From Bacillota bacterium (GTDB lineage Bacteria > Bacillota > Negativicutes > Sporomusales > UBA7701), in NCBI GenBank assembly GCA_023415775.1, contig JAEZJM010000024.1, forward strand, positions 1 to 47,457: a stretch of DNA of 47,457 bases. The letters are read 5' to 3'. Below are positions 11,214 to 21,329 of the stretch, piece by piece; within the stretch, counting starts at the first letter, position 1; each line of letters starts with the position of its first letter. A program made the translations under genes and the position numbers. A model generated the notes under the pieces. The model ran no database searches and was not told where the DNA came from. It saw only the letters and a list, made by a program, of their open reading frames with translations.

Positions 11214-12602
11214 GTGCAAGGTATTGAGAAGTTATTAGCCGACATGGCCGATTTTGTCTGGGGTTTGCCACTGATAATCCTGCTGTTCGGCACGCACTTG
11301 TATCTGACATTCAGATTGGGCTTTATCCAGAGGTATCTCGGCAAGGCGATCAAGATTTCGCTGACCCGCTCCACCGAAGGACGGGGGGACGTCAGCCAGT
11401 TTGGCGCCCTGACGACGGCGCTGGCTGCGACCATCGGCACAGGCAACATCGTCGGCGTGGCCACCGCCGTGGCGGCGGGCGGCCCGGGGGCGGTGCTGTG
11501 GATGTGGCTGACGGGCGTGTTCGGTATAGCCACCAAGTATTCCGAGGCGCTGCTGGCGGTCAAATACCGCGTTCAGACCGATGACGGCCAGATGGCCGGC
11601 GGGCCGATGTACGCTCTTGAGCGCGGGCTGGGCATGAAGTGGCTGGCGGTGGTTTTCGCCGCCTTGACCGCGATCGCCGCCTTCGGCATCGGCAACACCG
11701 TGCAGGCAAACTCGATCGCCTCTATGCTTCAGGAAACTTATAACATTTCACCGTATCTGTCGGGGATCGTCATGACCGTTCTGACGGCCATGGTCATCCT
11801 CGGCGGCATCAAATCGATCGCCCGCGTGTGCGAGGCGCTTGTGCCCTTCATGGCAATCTTCTATGTCGCCGGCTGTGCGGTAATCCTGCTGTCCGGTATC
11901 TCCACCATCCTCGACTCAATCTCCCTCATTGTCAGCAGCGCCTTCACCGGCCAGGCGGCGGTAGGCGGCTTCCTGGGTGCTGGCATGAAGGAAGCAATGC
12001 GCTTCGGAATTGCCCGTGGTCTGTTCTCCAACGAATCCGGCCTCGGCAGCGCGCCGATCGTGGCCGCCGCCGCGCAGACGAAGAACCCCGTCCGCCAGGC
12101 GCTCGTCTCCAGCACCGGCACCTTCTGGGATACGGTAGTGGTCTGCGCGATGACCGGCTTGGTGATCGTGAACACCGGCGTCTGGCAGCAGGGCCTCAAA
12201 GGCGCTGCCCTTACCAAGGCCGCTTTTTCGACGATTCCCGTCCTCGGTCCGCTGGTGCTGGCTGTCGGCCTGCTGACCTTCGTTTTCTCCACCATCCTCG
12301 GGTGGTCCTACTACGGCGAGAAGGCGGCCGAGTACCTGTTCGGCAAAGGGGTCGTCAAGCCGTACCGCTATCTATGGGTCGTAGCCGTATTCGTCGGCTC
12401 AGTGGCCAGTCTGCCGGCGGTGTGGAACTTCGCCGACGCCGCCAACGGCCTGATGGCTATCCCCAACCTCGTTTCCTTGCTGCTCTTGAGCGGCGTACTT
12501 GTCTCCGAGACCCGCGAGTATCTCTGGAAAGGCAACCTCGACCACGAGCCGGAGGATTTCGCCGCCGCTCCCTGCGAAAAGCAGACGAGGGAAAAAAGCT
12601 GA
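11214..12602 (+). CDS. alsT: Sodium/alanine (amino acid) symporter, AGCS family
   Basis: About 462 residues with 10-11 hydrophobic segments. The AGCS family imports alanine or glycine with Na+ at the inner membrane. Hallmarks: FGALTTALAATIGTGNIVGVATAVAAGGPGAVLWMW (~residue 60-95), the signature region TKYSEALLAVKYR, GGPMYALERGL, FSNESGLGSAPIVAAAAQTKNP (~residue 268) and GWSYYGEKAAEYLFG near the C-terminus. GTG 11214 is preferred: AAGGAGGG (11199-11206) is 7 bases upstream, whereas the nearby ATG 11208 would touch the ribosome site. It lies between two pyrophosphatase genes, one or both of which could generate the ion gradient it needs (inference). Confidence 0.93.
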   Translation: MQGIEKLLADMADFVWGLPLIILLFGTHLYLTFRLGFIQRYLGKAIKISLTRSTEGRGDVSQFGALTTALAATIGTGNIVGVATAVAAGGPGAVLWMWLTGVFGIATKYSEALLAVKYRVQTDDGQMAGGPMYALERGLGMKWLAVVFAALTAIAAFGIGNTVQANSIASMLQETYNISPYLSGIVMTVLTAMVILGGIKSIARVCEALVPFMAIFYVAGCAVILLSGISTILDSISLIVSSAFTGQAAVGGFLGAGMKEAMRFGIARGLFSNESGLGSAPIVAAAAQTKNPVRQALVSSTGTFWDTVVVCAMTGLVIVNTGVWQQGLKGAALTKAAFSTIPVLGPLVLAVGLLTFVFSTILGWSYYGEKAAEYLFGKGVVKPYRYLWVVAVFVGSVASLPAVWNFADAANGLMAIPNLVSLLLLSGVLVSETREYLWKGNLDHEPEDFAAAPCEKQTREKS

Positions 12603-12614
12603 AAGTATGCGCAT

Positions 12615-12645
12615 AAAAACACCCTGCCAGTGGCAGGGTGTTTTT
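12615..12645. terminator. Bidirectional terminator between alsT and the convergent lysR gene
   Basis: A perfect 14-bp inverted repeat (12615-12628 / 12632-12645) with the 3-base loop AGT has A-runs on the left arm and T-runs on the right arm, so it works on both strands. It serves alsT from the left and the LysR gene from the right. Confidence 0.93.
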
Positions 12646-12709
12646 CATTCAGCATCGCTGTATAGCAAAATAAACCGGCCGTCATCCGTAAATGCTACAA
12701 AAGAGCGGA

Positions 12710-13612
12710 CTAATTATTGTCTTCACCCTCCAGCAGTTCGACAAACGCTTTCTCCACGGCGCTGTAATCCTGGCCGGCCCGCGAGATGAGCAGAAAGCGC
12801 CTGTCGATGGTGTTCAGCCGGTTCAGCGGCACTTCCGCCAAGCGGCCGGTCGCCAGTTCGTGGCGGATGGCCACCGAACTGATCAGGGCTATGCCGATCC
12901 GCTCCTCCACCGCCAATTTGATTGACTCGTGGTTGGCCATCTCGATCACCGTTTCGAAGACGAGGTTTTCCTGGTGGATGAACTTGTCAACGACTGACCG
13001 CATGCCCGAATCGGGCCGGCTATGGATGAAGACCTGACCGCGCGCCAAATCCCGCGGCTCGACGAAGCTCCGGCCGCCCCATTCGTGGCCTGGCCAGACG
13101 ATGAGGGAGAGGTGGTCGCGGGAAACCGGGCGGGATTTCAGGGCGGGATCGGCCAGCCAGTTGAGGTTGTGGCCGACGAGACCGAGGTCGATATCGTCGG
13201 CGCGGACGGCATCGATTATTTTGTAGCCATAGTCGGTCTTGACCGTCAGTTCGACGTGGGGGTTGCGGTCCTTGTACCTGCGGAGGAGGGAAGGGAGCAG
13301 ATAGGTGCTGACCGTCGACGAGGCGCCGAGCCTCAGCCGCCCTTTGCCAAGGTTATGGGCTTCCTTGATTCTGGCGGGGAGGGCGCCGAGGGTGCCGAGG
13401 ATATCTTTGGCGGTCGCGTAGAGAACCCGGCCTTCGGGGGTAACGGAAAAACTCTTGCCTACCCTGGTTAAAAGCGCCGCCCCGAAATGGCGCTCCAGCG
13501 CGGCGATCTGTTGGCTGACCGACGACTGGGCCATATAGAGGCATTCGGCGGCCCGCACGAACGATTTCTGCTCGACGACCAGGCAGAAGGTCTGCAGTTG
13601 CTGAAAGGTCAT
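12710..13612 (-). CDS. LysR-family transcriptional regulator
   Basis: 300 residues, standard LysR length. The N-terminal winged helix-turn-helix (residues 1-60) reads MTFQQLQTFCLVVEQKSFVR then AQSSVSQQIAALERHFGAAL, followed by a two-lobed effector-binding domain (~residues 90-295) with LRLGASSTVSTYLLP and PDSGMR segments. ATG 13612 is chosen because AGAGGTGAT lies upstream and the protein then begins at the HTH; a longer in-frame extension is AT-rich intergenic DNA. It is divergent from the second pyrophosphatase gene with a ~125-base shared control region, the usual layout for a LysR protein acting on its neighbour (inference). The effector is unknown; the fold resembles the CysB/CbbR/CysL-like group but no closer assignment is justified. 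Confidence 0.92.
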   Translation of the reverse strand: MTFQQLQTFCLVVEQKSFVRAAECLYMAQSSVSQQIAALERHFGAALLTRVGKSFSVTPEGRVLYATAKDILGTLGALPARIKEAHNLGKGRLRLGASSTVSTYLLPSLLRRYKDRNPHVELTVKTDYGYKIIDAVRADDIDLGLVGHNLNWLADPALKSRPVSRDHLSLIVWPGHEWGGRSFVEPRDLARGQVFIHSRPDSGMRSVVDKFIHQENLVFETVIEMANHESIKLAVEERIGIALISSVAIRHELATGRLAEVPLNRLNTIDRRFLLISRAGQDYSAVEKAFVELLEGEDNN

Positions 13613-13663
13613 GCCATCACCTCTTATAAGATTTTTCTTATTATTTTGATTGTAATTTATACG

Positions 13664-13692
13664 TTGCGTCTTATTAATCCTTCCTGTATTAT
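13664..13692 (+). promoter_or_regulatory. Candidate sigma-A promoter for the second pyrophosphatase gene
   Basis: -35 TTGCGT (13664-13669) and -10 TATTAT (13687-13692) have a 17-base spacer, in the intergenic region shared with the divergent lysR gene. The partly symmetrical AT-rich tract CTTATTAA...TTATTAAG (13670-13696) overlaps it and could be a LysR site (weak). Confidence 0.5.
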
Positions 13693-13736
13693 TAAGAAAG
13701 TCCATATTTTATCCGATTTTGGAAGGGGGCCTTTTT

Positions 13737-15740
<2,004 letters not shown>

Positions 15741-15746
15741 AACGTC

Positions 15747-15778
15747 AAAAGACCCCGGCCGTCGGCCGGGGTCTTTTT
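15747..15778. terminator. Bidirectional terminator between the second pyrophosphatase gene and the VOC gene
   Basis: A perfect 14-bp inverted repeat (AAAAGACCCCGGCC 15747-15760 / GGCCGGGGTCTTTT 15764-15777) with loop GTC. T-runs follow on both strands, serving the two convergent genes. Confidence 0.93.
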
Positions 15779-15789
15779 GTTTGTACTCG

Positions 15790-16164
15790 CTACATCGAGT
15801 GGAGCCCGATGCAGTTGCCTTCGCTGTCTTCGAAGAGGCCGAAGAAGCCGTATTGACCGATATCGGTCTTGGGGACGAGCGTTTTGCCGTTGCTGGCGGC
15901 GACTTTGGCCAGGGTGGCGGTGATGTCGGGTACGGCGAAGTAGACGATTGTGCCGGTGCGGGACGGCATGTTTTCTTTGCCCTTCACCAATGCGCCGCCG
16001 GCGCCGATTGTGTTCATCTCCATCGGGAACATGGCCATCTGCCGCTCGCCATGGTCGACGATTTCCAGCTTAAAGCCGAAAACAGCCTCATAGAAGGCTT
16101 TGCCGCGCGGCATATCGGTCACGGGGATTTCGAACCAGATCACCGGGTTGATTTTGTCAGCCAC
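15790..16164 (-). CDS. VOC-superfamily (glyoxalase/bleomycin-resistance fold) protein
   Basis: 124 residues forming one vicinal-oxygen-chelate unit: N-terminal INPVIWFEIPVTDMPRGKAFYEAVFGFK (first beta-alpha-beta-beta module, ~residues 4-32) and a second module with TIVYFAVPDITATLAKVAASNGKTLVPKT, ending in EDSEGNCIGLHSM with the family's terminal Glu-Gly-Asn segment. Such proteins are metal-dependent lyases, dioxygenases or binding proteins; substrate cannot be inferred here. GTG 16164 is preferred because AGGAG (complement of 16175-16179) is ~10 bases upstream; an earlier GTG at 16173 would sit one base from it. It is a lone gene convergent with the upstream pyrophosphatase gene. Confidence 0.85.
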   Translation of the reverse strand: MADKINPVIWFEIPVTDMPRGKAFYEAVFGFKLEIVDHGERQMAMFPMEMNTIGAGGALVKGKENMPSRTGTIVYFAVPDITATLAKVAASNGKTLVPKTDIGQYGFFGLFEDSEGNCIGLHSM

Positions 16165-16259
16165 TATTATCACGCTCCTGCTTGATTGCTATGTTTATTA
16201 TAACCCGAGCGGGGCTGCGGCAGCCATATTTTGTAAAAGAAGGGCCGACTCTCCTTGCT

Positions 16260-16289
16260 TTGCCTGGCCGTGCCTGAAAATGGTATAAT
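16260..16289 (+). promoter_or_regulatory. Sigma-A-type promoter for the esterase-thioesterase-rnr run
   Basis: -35 TTGCCT (16260-16265) and a consensus -10 TATAAT (16284-16289) have an 18-base spacer, ~33 bases before the esterase start. Confidence 0.6.
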
Positions 16290-16321
16290 GAATGTTACCA
16301 AGGACAATGGAGGGATGCCTG

Positions 16322-17068
16322 GTGGCGATCATGCGCGGGGCCGAGCCGTTCCTCCTGCCGGGGGACGACCGGGGTGTGCTGCTAATCCACGGGTTTACCG
16401 GCGCGCCGGCCGAGATGCGCCTCTTGGGCGAGTACTTGCACGGCAGGGGCTGCACCGTCCTGGGGCCGCGCCTGGCCGGGCACGGCAGCAGCCCGGCGGA
16501 TATGGCTGGCACGCGCTGGCCGCATTGGTACGGCGACGTGGAGGACGGCTACCACCTGCTGCGGGGTCTGTGCCGGGAGGTATCTGTCGTCGGCCTGTCG
16601 ATGGGCGGCCTGCTGGCCCTAAAACTGGCGGCCGAGCACTCTGTCGACAGGATTGCAACCATCAACGCGCCGATATACCTGCTTGACAAGCGCCTGCCGC
16701 TGCTGCCGTTCTTCCGCCTGTTCCGCAGTTTTCAGCGCCAGGAGAAGCGCCGGCTGGCGGTCAACGAGCGCTACAACGTTTCCTACGACTATATGCCGCT
16801 GGCCTGCGTGGTCAGCCTGTTGGAGCTAATCGGCAATGTGGACGGACTGCTGCCGCTTGTCACCCGGCCGGCTCTGCTCGTGCAGTCGCGGCACGACCGG
16901 ACGGTGCGGCCGGAGAGTGTCCTCCGCATCCACAGCCGCCTTGGAAGCCGGGACAAGAAGATAATCTGGCTGGAACGGTCGGGTCATGCGGCGACCATCG
17001 ACGTGGAGCACGAGCGGCTTTTCCGCTATATTGACAGCTTTTTGACGGCAAGATCAATTGACGACTGA
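16322..17068 (+). CDS. Alpha/beta-hydrolase carboxylesterase (Est30/monoacylglycerol-lipase-like)
   Basis: 248 residues, the size of the small bacterial Est30-type carboxylesterases. The alpha/beta-hydrolase catalytic set is present: oxyanion region LLIHGFTGAP (~residue 22), nucleophile elbow GLSMGG with the catalytic serine (~residue 94), the acid in QSRHDRTV (~residue 193) and the histidine in RSGHAATID (~residue 223). These enzymes hydrolyse short-chain esters or monoacylglycerols in the cytosol. GTG 16322 is chosen because GGAGGG (16308-16313) is 8 bases upstream. In Firmicutes a carboxylesterase gene of this type is commonly the neighbour of secG and rnr, as roughly seen here, though its role beside RNase R is not known to me. 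It is followed 14 bases later by the thioesterase gene. Confidence 0.88.
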   Translation: MAIMRGAEPFLLPGDDRGVLLIHGFTGAPAEMRLLGEYLHGRGCTVLGPRLAGHGSSPADMAGTRWPHWYGDVEDGYHLLRGLCREVSVVGLSMGGLLALKLAAEHSVDRIATINAPIYLLDKRLPLLPFFRLFRSFQRQEKRRLAVNERYNVSYDYMPLACVVSLLELIGNVDGLLPLVTRPALLVQSRHDRTVRPESVLRIHSRLGSRDKKIIWLERSGHAATIDVEHERLFRYIDSFLTARSIDD

Positions 17069-17082
17069 AGGGAGACAAACTA

Positions 17083-17478
17083 ATGGGAGACGAACGCAAC
17101 ACATGGTGTTTTGCCTGTGGCCCCAATAACCCCATCGGCCTGAAGCTGAGGTTCAGCGAGGAGGGGGACAAGTATGTGGCCCGGTTTACCGCCGGCCCTG
17201 AACACCAGGGCTACGACGGCATTGTCCACGGCGGCATCGTGAGCACGCTGCTGGACGAGATCATGGCCCGCTACCCGTACGCCAAGGGCGAGAATACCGT
17301 GACCGCCCGCCTGGAGATAAGATACCGCCAGCCGACCCCGGTGGGCAAGGAGCTGACCGTGACCGGATGGATCGTGAGCAAGCGGGGCAGGATATACGAA
17401 ACGGCCGGCACGGTAGCGCTGGCGGATGGCACCGTCACCGCCGAGGGCAAGGCCACAGTGATGGTGATGAGGAAGTGA
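17083..17478 (+). CDS. PaaI-like hotdog-fold thioesterase
   Basis: 131 residues. The N-terminal TWCFACGPNNPIGLKLRFSE is the hallmark of the small PaaI-type family, followed by the hotdog core HQGYDGIVHGGIVSTLLDEIM (~residues 46-66, with the His-Gly-Gly segment over the long helix) and RLEIRYRQPTPVGKELTV. These proteins usually hydrolyse acyl-CoA thioesters; the substrate here is unknown. GGGAGACAAACTAATG provides a fair ribosome site. It lies between the esterase and rnr with 4 bases to rnr, so probably one transcript. Confidence 0.87.
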   Translation: MGDERNTWCFACGPNNPIGLKLRFSEEGDKYVARFTAGPEHQGYDGIVHGGIVSTLLDEIMARYPYAKGENTVTARLEIRYRQPTPVGKELTVTGWIVSKRGRIYETAGTVALADGTVTAEGKATVMVMRK

Positions 17479-17482
17479 ACCG

Positions 17483-19867
17483 ATGACTCTCAAAGATAGA
17501 ATCCTCGCCTTTATGCGCGAGGAGGCCTACAGGCCGCTGGCGCCGGACGACCTGGCCGCCGGCCTTGGCCTGAAGGCGAAGGAGCTGGCCGATTTCTGGC
17601 CGCTGCTGGCGCAAATGGAAGAGAACGCCGAGGTTATCAAGACCAGGTTCGACAAGTACGGCGTGCCCGAACACATGAATCTGGTGGTGGGGATGCTGTC
17701 GGCCAGCGAGAAGGGCTTCGGCTTCGTCATCCCCGACAACCCCGACGAGGCTGATGTGTATATATCCCCCGATGCGATGGCCGGCGCGATGAACCGCGAC
17801 CGGGTGGTGGCGCGGGTGCACGGCCAGCGGCCGGGCGGCAAGGCCCGCGAGGGGGAGATAATCCGGGTGGTCAAACGGGCCAATGCCAAGATCGTCGGCA
17901 CGTTCGAGGCCAGCCGCCACTATGCGTTCGTGACGCCGGACGACGCCCGCCTCCGTCAGGATGTTTTCGTGCCGCGGGACGAATGGGGCGAGGCGGAGAA
18001 CGGCTGCAAGGTGGTCGTGGAGATCACCAGATGGCCGGAGGGCAAACGCAGCGCCGAGGGCCGCGTGACGGAGGTGCTGGGCTGCAAGGGCGACCCGGGC
18101 ATCGAGATTCTCGCCATCATCAAGAAGCACAACCTGTCGACCGCTTTCCCTCCCGAGGTGGAGGCCGCCGCCGCCCGTTGCCGCGAGACGGTGGGCGAGG
18201 AGGAGACGAAGGGGCGCCGCGATCTGCGGGAGCTGCCGGTGGTCACCATCGACGCCGAGGACGCCAAGGACCTGGACGACGCGGTGTATGTGGAGCGGCG
18301 TCAGAATGGCCATTATCTGCTCGGCGTGCATATCGCCGACGTCAGCCATTATGTGAAAGAGAACAGCCCGCTTGATGACGAGGCCAGGGAGCGCGGGACG
18401 AGCGTCTACCTCGTCGACCGCGTGCTGCCGATGTTGCCCCATCGCCTCTCGAACGGCATCTGCTCTTTAAACGCGGGCGTCGACCGGCTGGCGATGTCGG
18501 CGCATATGGAGATCGACCCCCGCGGCCGGGTGGTGAGTTATGAGCTTTTCCCGAGCGTCATCCGCGTCCATACCCGGCTTTCCTATAACATCGTCCGCCG
18601 CATCCTCGCCGAGGACGACGGGGAATTGAAGGAGCAGTACCGGCCGCTCCTCGGCCAGCTGGCCGAGATGGAGCGCCTGTGCCACATCCTTCGCCAGCGG
18701 CGGCTGAACCGCGGCGCTATCGACTTCGATTTCCCTGAGCTGAAGGTAAAACTAGACGAGCAGGGGCGGCCGGTGGCCGTGGAGAAGCGGGTCCGCAGCA
18801 TAGCAGAATCGATTGTCGAGGAGTTTATGCTGGCGGCCAACGAGACGGTGGCCGAGCATATGGACAAGCTGGGCGTGCCGTTTGTTTTCCGCGTTCACGA
18901 GGAGCCCGACCCGGAGAAGATGACCAAGCTGAACAACCTGCTCCACAATTTCGGCCAGGCGCTTTCCAAGCCCGACGATATCCGCCCCAAGGCGCTGCAG
19001 AAGGTGCTGGGCCGGGTAGCCGGCCGGCCGGAGGAACGCCTGATAAGCACGGTGATGCTCAGGTCGCTGAAGCAGGCGCGCTACGAGGCGGAGAACCTCG
19101 GCCATTTCGGCCTGGCGGCCTCGTATTACACGCATTTCACTTCGCCGATCCGGCGCTATCCCGACCTGATCGTCCATCGCATATTGCGCGAGACGTTTAA
19201 GTCCGGCGATATCTCCGCCAAACGCCGCCAGAAGCTGGCTGCTATCCTGCCGGAGATATCCCTCCATTCTTCGCAGCGCGAACGGGCGGCGGCGGAGGCG
19301 GAACGGGATACGGTCGATCTCAAGAAGGTCGAGTATATGGCCCAGTTCATCGGTGACGAGTTCGCCGGGGCGATCAGCGGCGTGACGGCTTTCGGCCTGT
19401 TCGTCGAGCTGGAGAACGGCATCGAGGGGCTTGTCCACGTGTCGAGCATGGATGACGATTACTACCGCTACGACGAGGAGCGCTACTCGCTCATCGGCCA
19501 GCGGACCGGCAAGGTTTACCGGCTGGGAGACGCGGCGAAAGTGACGCTGGTAAAGGTTAACCCGGCGGAGCGGATGATCGATTTTGCGCTGGCCGGCGAG
19601 GCCGCGGCCCGCGGGCCCAAGGGCCGCAGGGGCAAGGGCGGCGGACAGGGCCGCAGGCCCGGCGGCGATAAGGGCAAACAGGCGAGGAGCGGCGGAGCGG
19701 GAGCAGGCCGGCCGGCGAAAGAGGGCGGCAAGAAGCCCGCCGTGGCCGGAGCCGGAGGCGCGAAGCCCGCCGGCGAGACGGCGAAGAAGCGGCCGCCGGG
19801 CACGAAACGCAAGCGGTCGCGGAGCTCTGGCAAAAGACGGACGGAATCTGGCAAAACTCTGACATAA
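17483..19867 (+). CDS. rnr: Ribonuclease R
   Basis: 794 residues. It is a processive 3'-5' exoribonuclease that degrades structured RNA and, with SmpB-tmRNA, the mRNAs of stalled ribosomes. Domains in order: N-terminal winged helix (~1-60), cold-shock domains (~75-210, with GFGFVIPDN), RNB catalytic domain (~240-570) with TIDAEDAKDLDDAVYVER holding the metal-binding aspartates and LLGVHIADVSHYVKE, FTSPIRRYPDLIVHRILR, then S1 domain (~625-705, SGVTAFGLFVELENGIEGLVHVSS). The tail of ~85 residues is a low-complexity Lys/Arg/Gly/Ala stretch, typical of RNase R and likely RNA- or ribosome-binding. smpB and ssrA lie 2.1-2.7 kb downstream, the usual neighbourhood, but here separated by a DUF362 gene and a transposase-like gene. 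Confidence 0.96.
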   Translation: MTLKDRILAFMREEAYRPLAPDDLAAGLGLKAKELADFWPLLAQMEENAEVIKTRFDKYGVPEHMNLVVGMLSASEKGFGFVIPDNPDEADVYISPDAMAGAMNRDRVVARVHGQRPGGKAREGEIIRVVKRANAKIVGTFEASRHYAFVTPDDARLRQDVFVPRDEWGEAENGCKVVVEITRWPEGKRSAEGRVTEVLGCKGDPGIEILAIIKKHNLSTAFPPEVEAAAARCRETVGEEETKGRRDLRELPVVTIDAEDAKDLDDAVYVERRQNGHYLLGVHIADVSHYVKENSPLDDEARERGTSVYLVDRVLPMLPHRLSNGICSLNAGVDRLAMSAHMEIDPRGRVVSYELFPSVIRVHTRLSYNIVRRILAEDDGELKEQYRPLLGQLAEMERLCHILRQRRLNRGAIDFDFPELKVKLDEQGRPVAVEKRVRSIAESIVEEFMLAANETVAEHMDKLGVPFVFRVHEEPDPEKMTKLNNLLHNFGQALSKPDDIRPKALQKVLGRVAGRPEERLISTVMLRSLKQARYEAENLGHFGLAASYYTHFTSPIRRYPDLIVHRILRETFKSGDISAKRRQKLAAILPEISLHSSQRERAAAEAERDTVDLKKVEYMAQFIGDEFAGAISGVTAFGLFVELENGIEGLVHVSSMDDDYYRYDEERYSLIGQRTGKVYRLGDAAKVTLVKVNPAERMIDFALAGEAAARGPKGRRGKGGGQGRRPGGDKGKQARSGGAGAGRPAKEGGKKPAVAGAGGAKPAGETAKKRPPGTKRKRSRSSGKRRTESGKTLT

Positions 19868-19947
19868 ACTCTGGCATTGGTCTGACATATGGGATGATTT
19901 GCGTTATTTCCCGGAAATATGAGAGAAACCGACAGGGAGAGAAGAGG

Positions 19948-20898
19948 ATGGATCGCAGGGATTTCCTGAGAATGGCGGCTGTGGCCGGGCTGGGGGCTAC
20001 GTTGCTGCCCGGCTGCGCGCCGGCGCCGGCCAAACCGGCGCCCCGCGCCGATGTGGGCGCAGGCAGGACGCCTGCCACTACGGTTGGCGCGCCTGCGGGC
20101 GGCGGCGAGCTGGTGGTGGCCGAGGGAACCGACCCGGCCGAGATGCTGGCGCGGGGCCTGGCGGCGCTGGGCGGCATCGGGGCGTTCGTCAAGCCGGGGG
20201 CAACGGTGGTGCTGAAGCCGAATTTCAGCGTGCCGCGTGCGCCGGAGGAGGCGGCCACGACCAACATCGCGCTGGTGGGGGCGCTGGTGCGCTCGTGCCT
20301 GGCGGCCGGGGCCAAGGCGGTGAAGGTTATCGACCACCCGTTCACCAATCCGGCGATATGCCTGGAGAAAACGGGGATGAAGACGGCGGTGGCGGCGGCC
20401 GGCGGGCAGATATATACGCTCAACAGCGGCCGCGATAAGTATTTCCAGCCGGTGCAGATCGGCGGCCAGGTGCTGGCGGCGGCCGAGTACAGCAAGGATG
20501 TGCTGGAGGCCGACGTGTTCATCAATATGCCGATCTTGAAGCATCATAACGGCACGCGCCTAACGCTGGGGATGAAGAATCTGATGGGGCTGGTGTGGGA
20601 CCGCGGGTATTTCCACCGCACCGACCTGCACCGCTGCATCGCGGAGACGGCGGCGTTCAAGAAGCCTCACCTGACCATCATGGACGCGCTACGCGGGATA
20701 ACGGACAACGGGCCGATGGGCCCGGGACCGATCCGCGAGTATAACCAGATGGTTTTCGGGACCGATCCGGTGGCAGTAGACGCTTATGGGGCGACGCTGT
20801 TCGGGATGAAACCGGCGGAGGTTGATTATATCCGCATAGCGGCGGAGCTGGGCGTCGGCAGTATGGATATTGATAAGGCGCCGGTGCGTAAGGCTTAG
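19948..20898 (+). CDS. Tat-exported DUF362 domain protein
   Basis: 316 residues. The N-terminus MDRRDFLRMAAVAGLGATLL is a twin-arginine signal (R-R-D-F-L followed by a hydrophobic stretch), and LLPGC just after it resembles a lipobox, so the protein may be a Tat-exported lipoprotein. A Pro/Ala-rich linker follows. The body matches DUF362: KPGATVVLKPNFSVPR, VINMPILKHHNGTRLTLGMKN-like segment (FINMPILKHHNGTRLTLGMK), NLMGLVWDRGYFHR, LTIMDALRGI and FGTDPVAVDAYGA. No ferredoxin-like cysteine cluster is visible, unlike some DUF362 proteins. Function is unknown; relatives occur in anaerobes. ATG 19948 follows a purine-rich GGGAGAGAAGAGG site. It ends at a strong bidirectional hairpin. Confidence 0.85.
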   Translation: MDRRDFLRMAAVAGLGATLLPGCAPAPAKPAPRADVGAGRTPATTVGAPAGGGELVVAEGTDPAEMLARGLAALGGIGAFVKPGATVVLKPNFSVPRAPEEAATTNIALVGALVRSCLAAGAKAVKVIDHPFTNPAICLEKTGMKTAVAAAGGQIYTLNSGRDKYFQPVQIGGQVLAAAEYSKDVLEADVFINMPILKHHNGTRLTLGMKNLMGLVWDRGYFHRTDLHRCIAETAAFKKPHLTIMDALRGITDNGPMGPGPIREYNQMVFGTDPVAVDAYGATLFGMKPAEVDYIRIAAELGVGSMDIDKAPVRKA

Positions 20899-20949
20899 GC
20901 AGGAAGGCCGCAAGCCCGGCAAGCGAATATGAGTATGGTTATGGAAGAT

Positions 20950-20981
20950 GACCGCCGCCGGGTATCCGGCGGCGGTTTTTA
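20950..20981. terminator. Bidirectional terminator between the DUF362 gene and the small minus-strand gene
   Basis: An 11-bp stem (ACCGCCGCCGG 20951-20961 / CCGGCGGCGGT 20966-20976) with loop GTAT is followed by TTTTT on the plus strand. It lies beyond the stop codons of both convergent genes, with a weaker T-tract on the minus side. Confidence 0.85.
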
Positions 20982-21116
20982 TTCTGGCGGGCGGGGGACG
21001 AGGTCGGCGGGCGGCGGGGGCTCGAGGGACAGTTTCCGGGTTTTGACGCGGTCAGCGAAGTCGCCCTGTTCGGGGCACATGCGGGGGTGGGCGCAGGGTT
21101 GTCTTTCGTCGGGCAT
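20979..21116 (-). CDS. Small unrecognised protein, 45 aa, with optimal ribosome site
   Basis: On the minus strand, ATG 21116 is preceded by the full AGGAGGTG site at 7 bases spacing, about as strong a translation start as any in the window. The frame gives 45 residues: MPDERQPCAHPRMCPEQGDF, then a basic turn and a proline-rich end ELPPPPADLVPRPPE-like (final residues PPPPADLVPRPPE). Two cysteines are spaced CAHPRMC (C-x5-C), with a histidine between them, which could hold a metal or form a disulfide. There is no signal peptide or membrane segment. It stops at the edge of the shared hairpin terminator, consistent with a real transcript. I recognise no family; it is easily missed because of its size. 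Confidence 0.6.
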   Translation of the reverse strand: MPDERQPCAHPRMCPEQGDFADRVKTRKLSLEPPPPADLVPRPPE

Positions 21117-21217
21117 GTTTTTTCACCTCCTGGTTAGTGTGCGCTGTGGCCGCGGTTTTTAGCAATAGAAGGCGTATAGCGCGGCGCGGGAGCATGATAG
21201 CGGCAGGAGGTGAGGGC

Positions 21218-21283
21218 ATGGCGCAGGATGTTATGTGTACGGTGATTGCGGAAAAAATGTTTATATCCCTTGACGTACGGTGA
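21218..21283 (+). pseudogene. Possible broken DUF1540-type small protein gene
   Basis: GCAGGAGGTGAG lies immediately upstream of ATG 21218, a very strong ribosome site, but the frame closes after 21 codons (MAQDVMCTVIAEKMFISLDV, Arg, stop). The start MAQDVMCTV resembles the start of DUF1540 proteins, small Cys-rich Firmicute proteins that begin M-A-x-x-V-x-C-[ST]-V and continue with N-N-C. Here the similarity stops after the first nine residues. It could be a gene whose 3' part was replaced when the neighbouring transposase-related DNA arrived, or simply a short peptide. Confidence 0.35.
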
Positions 21284-21329
21284 TGAGGATGGTAACTTGT
21301 AGTTAGATTGTTAAGCGGGAGGCGCCGAT

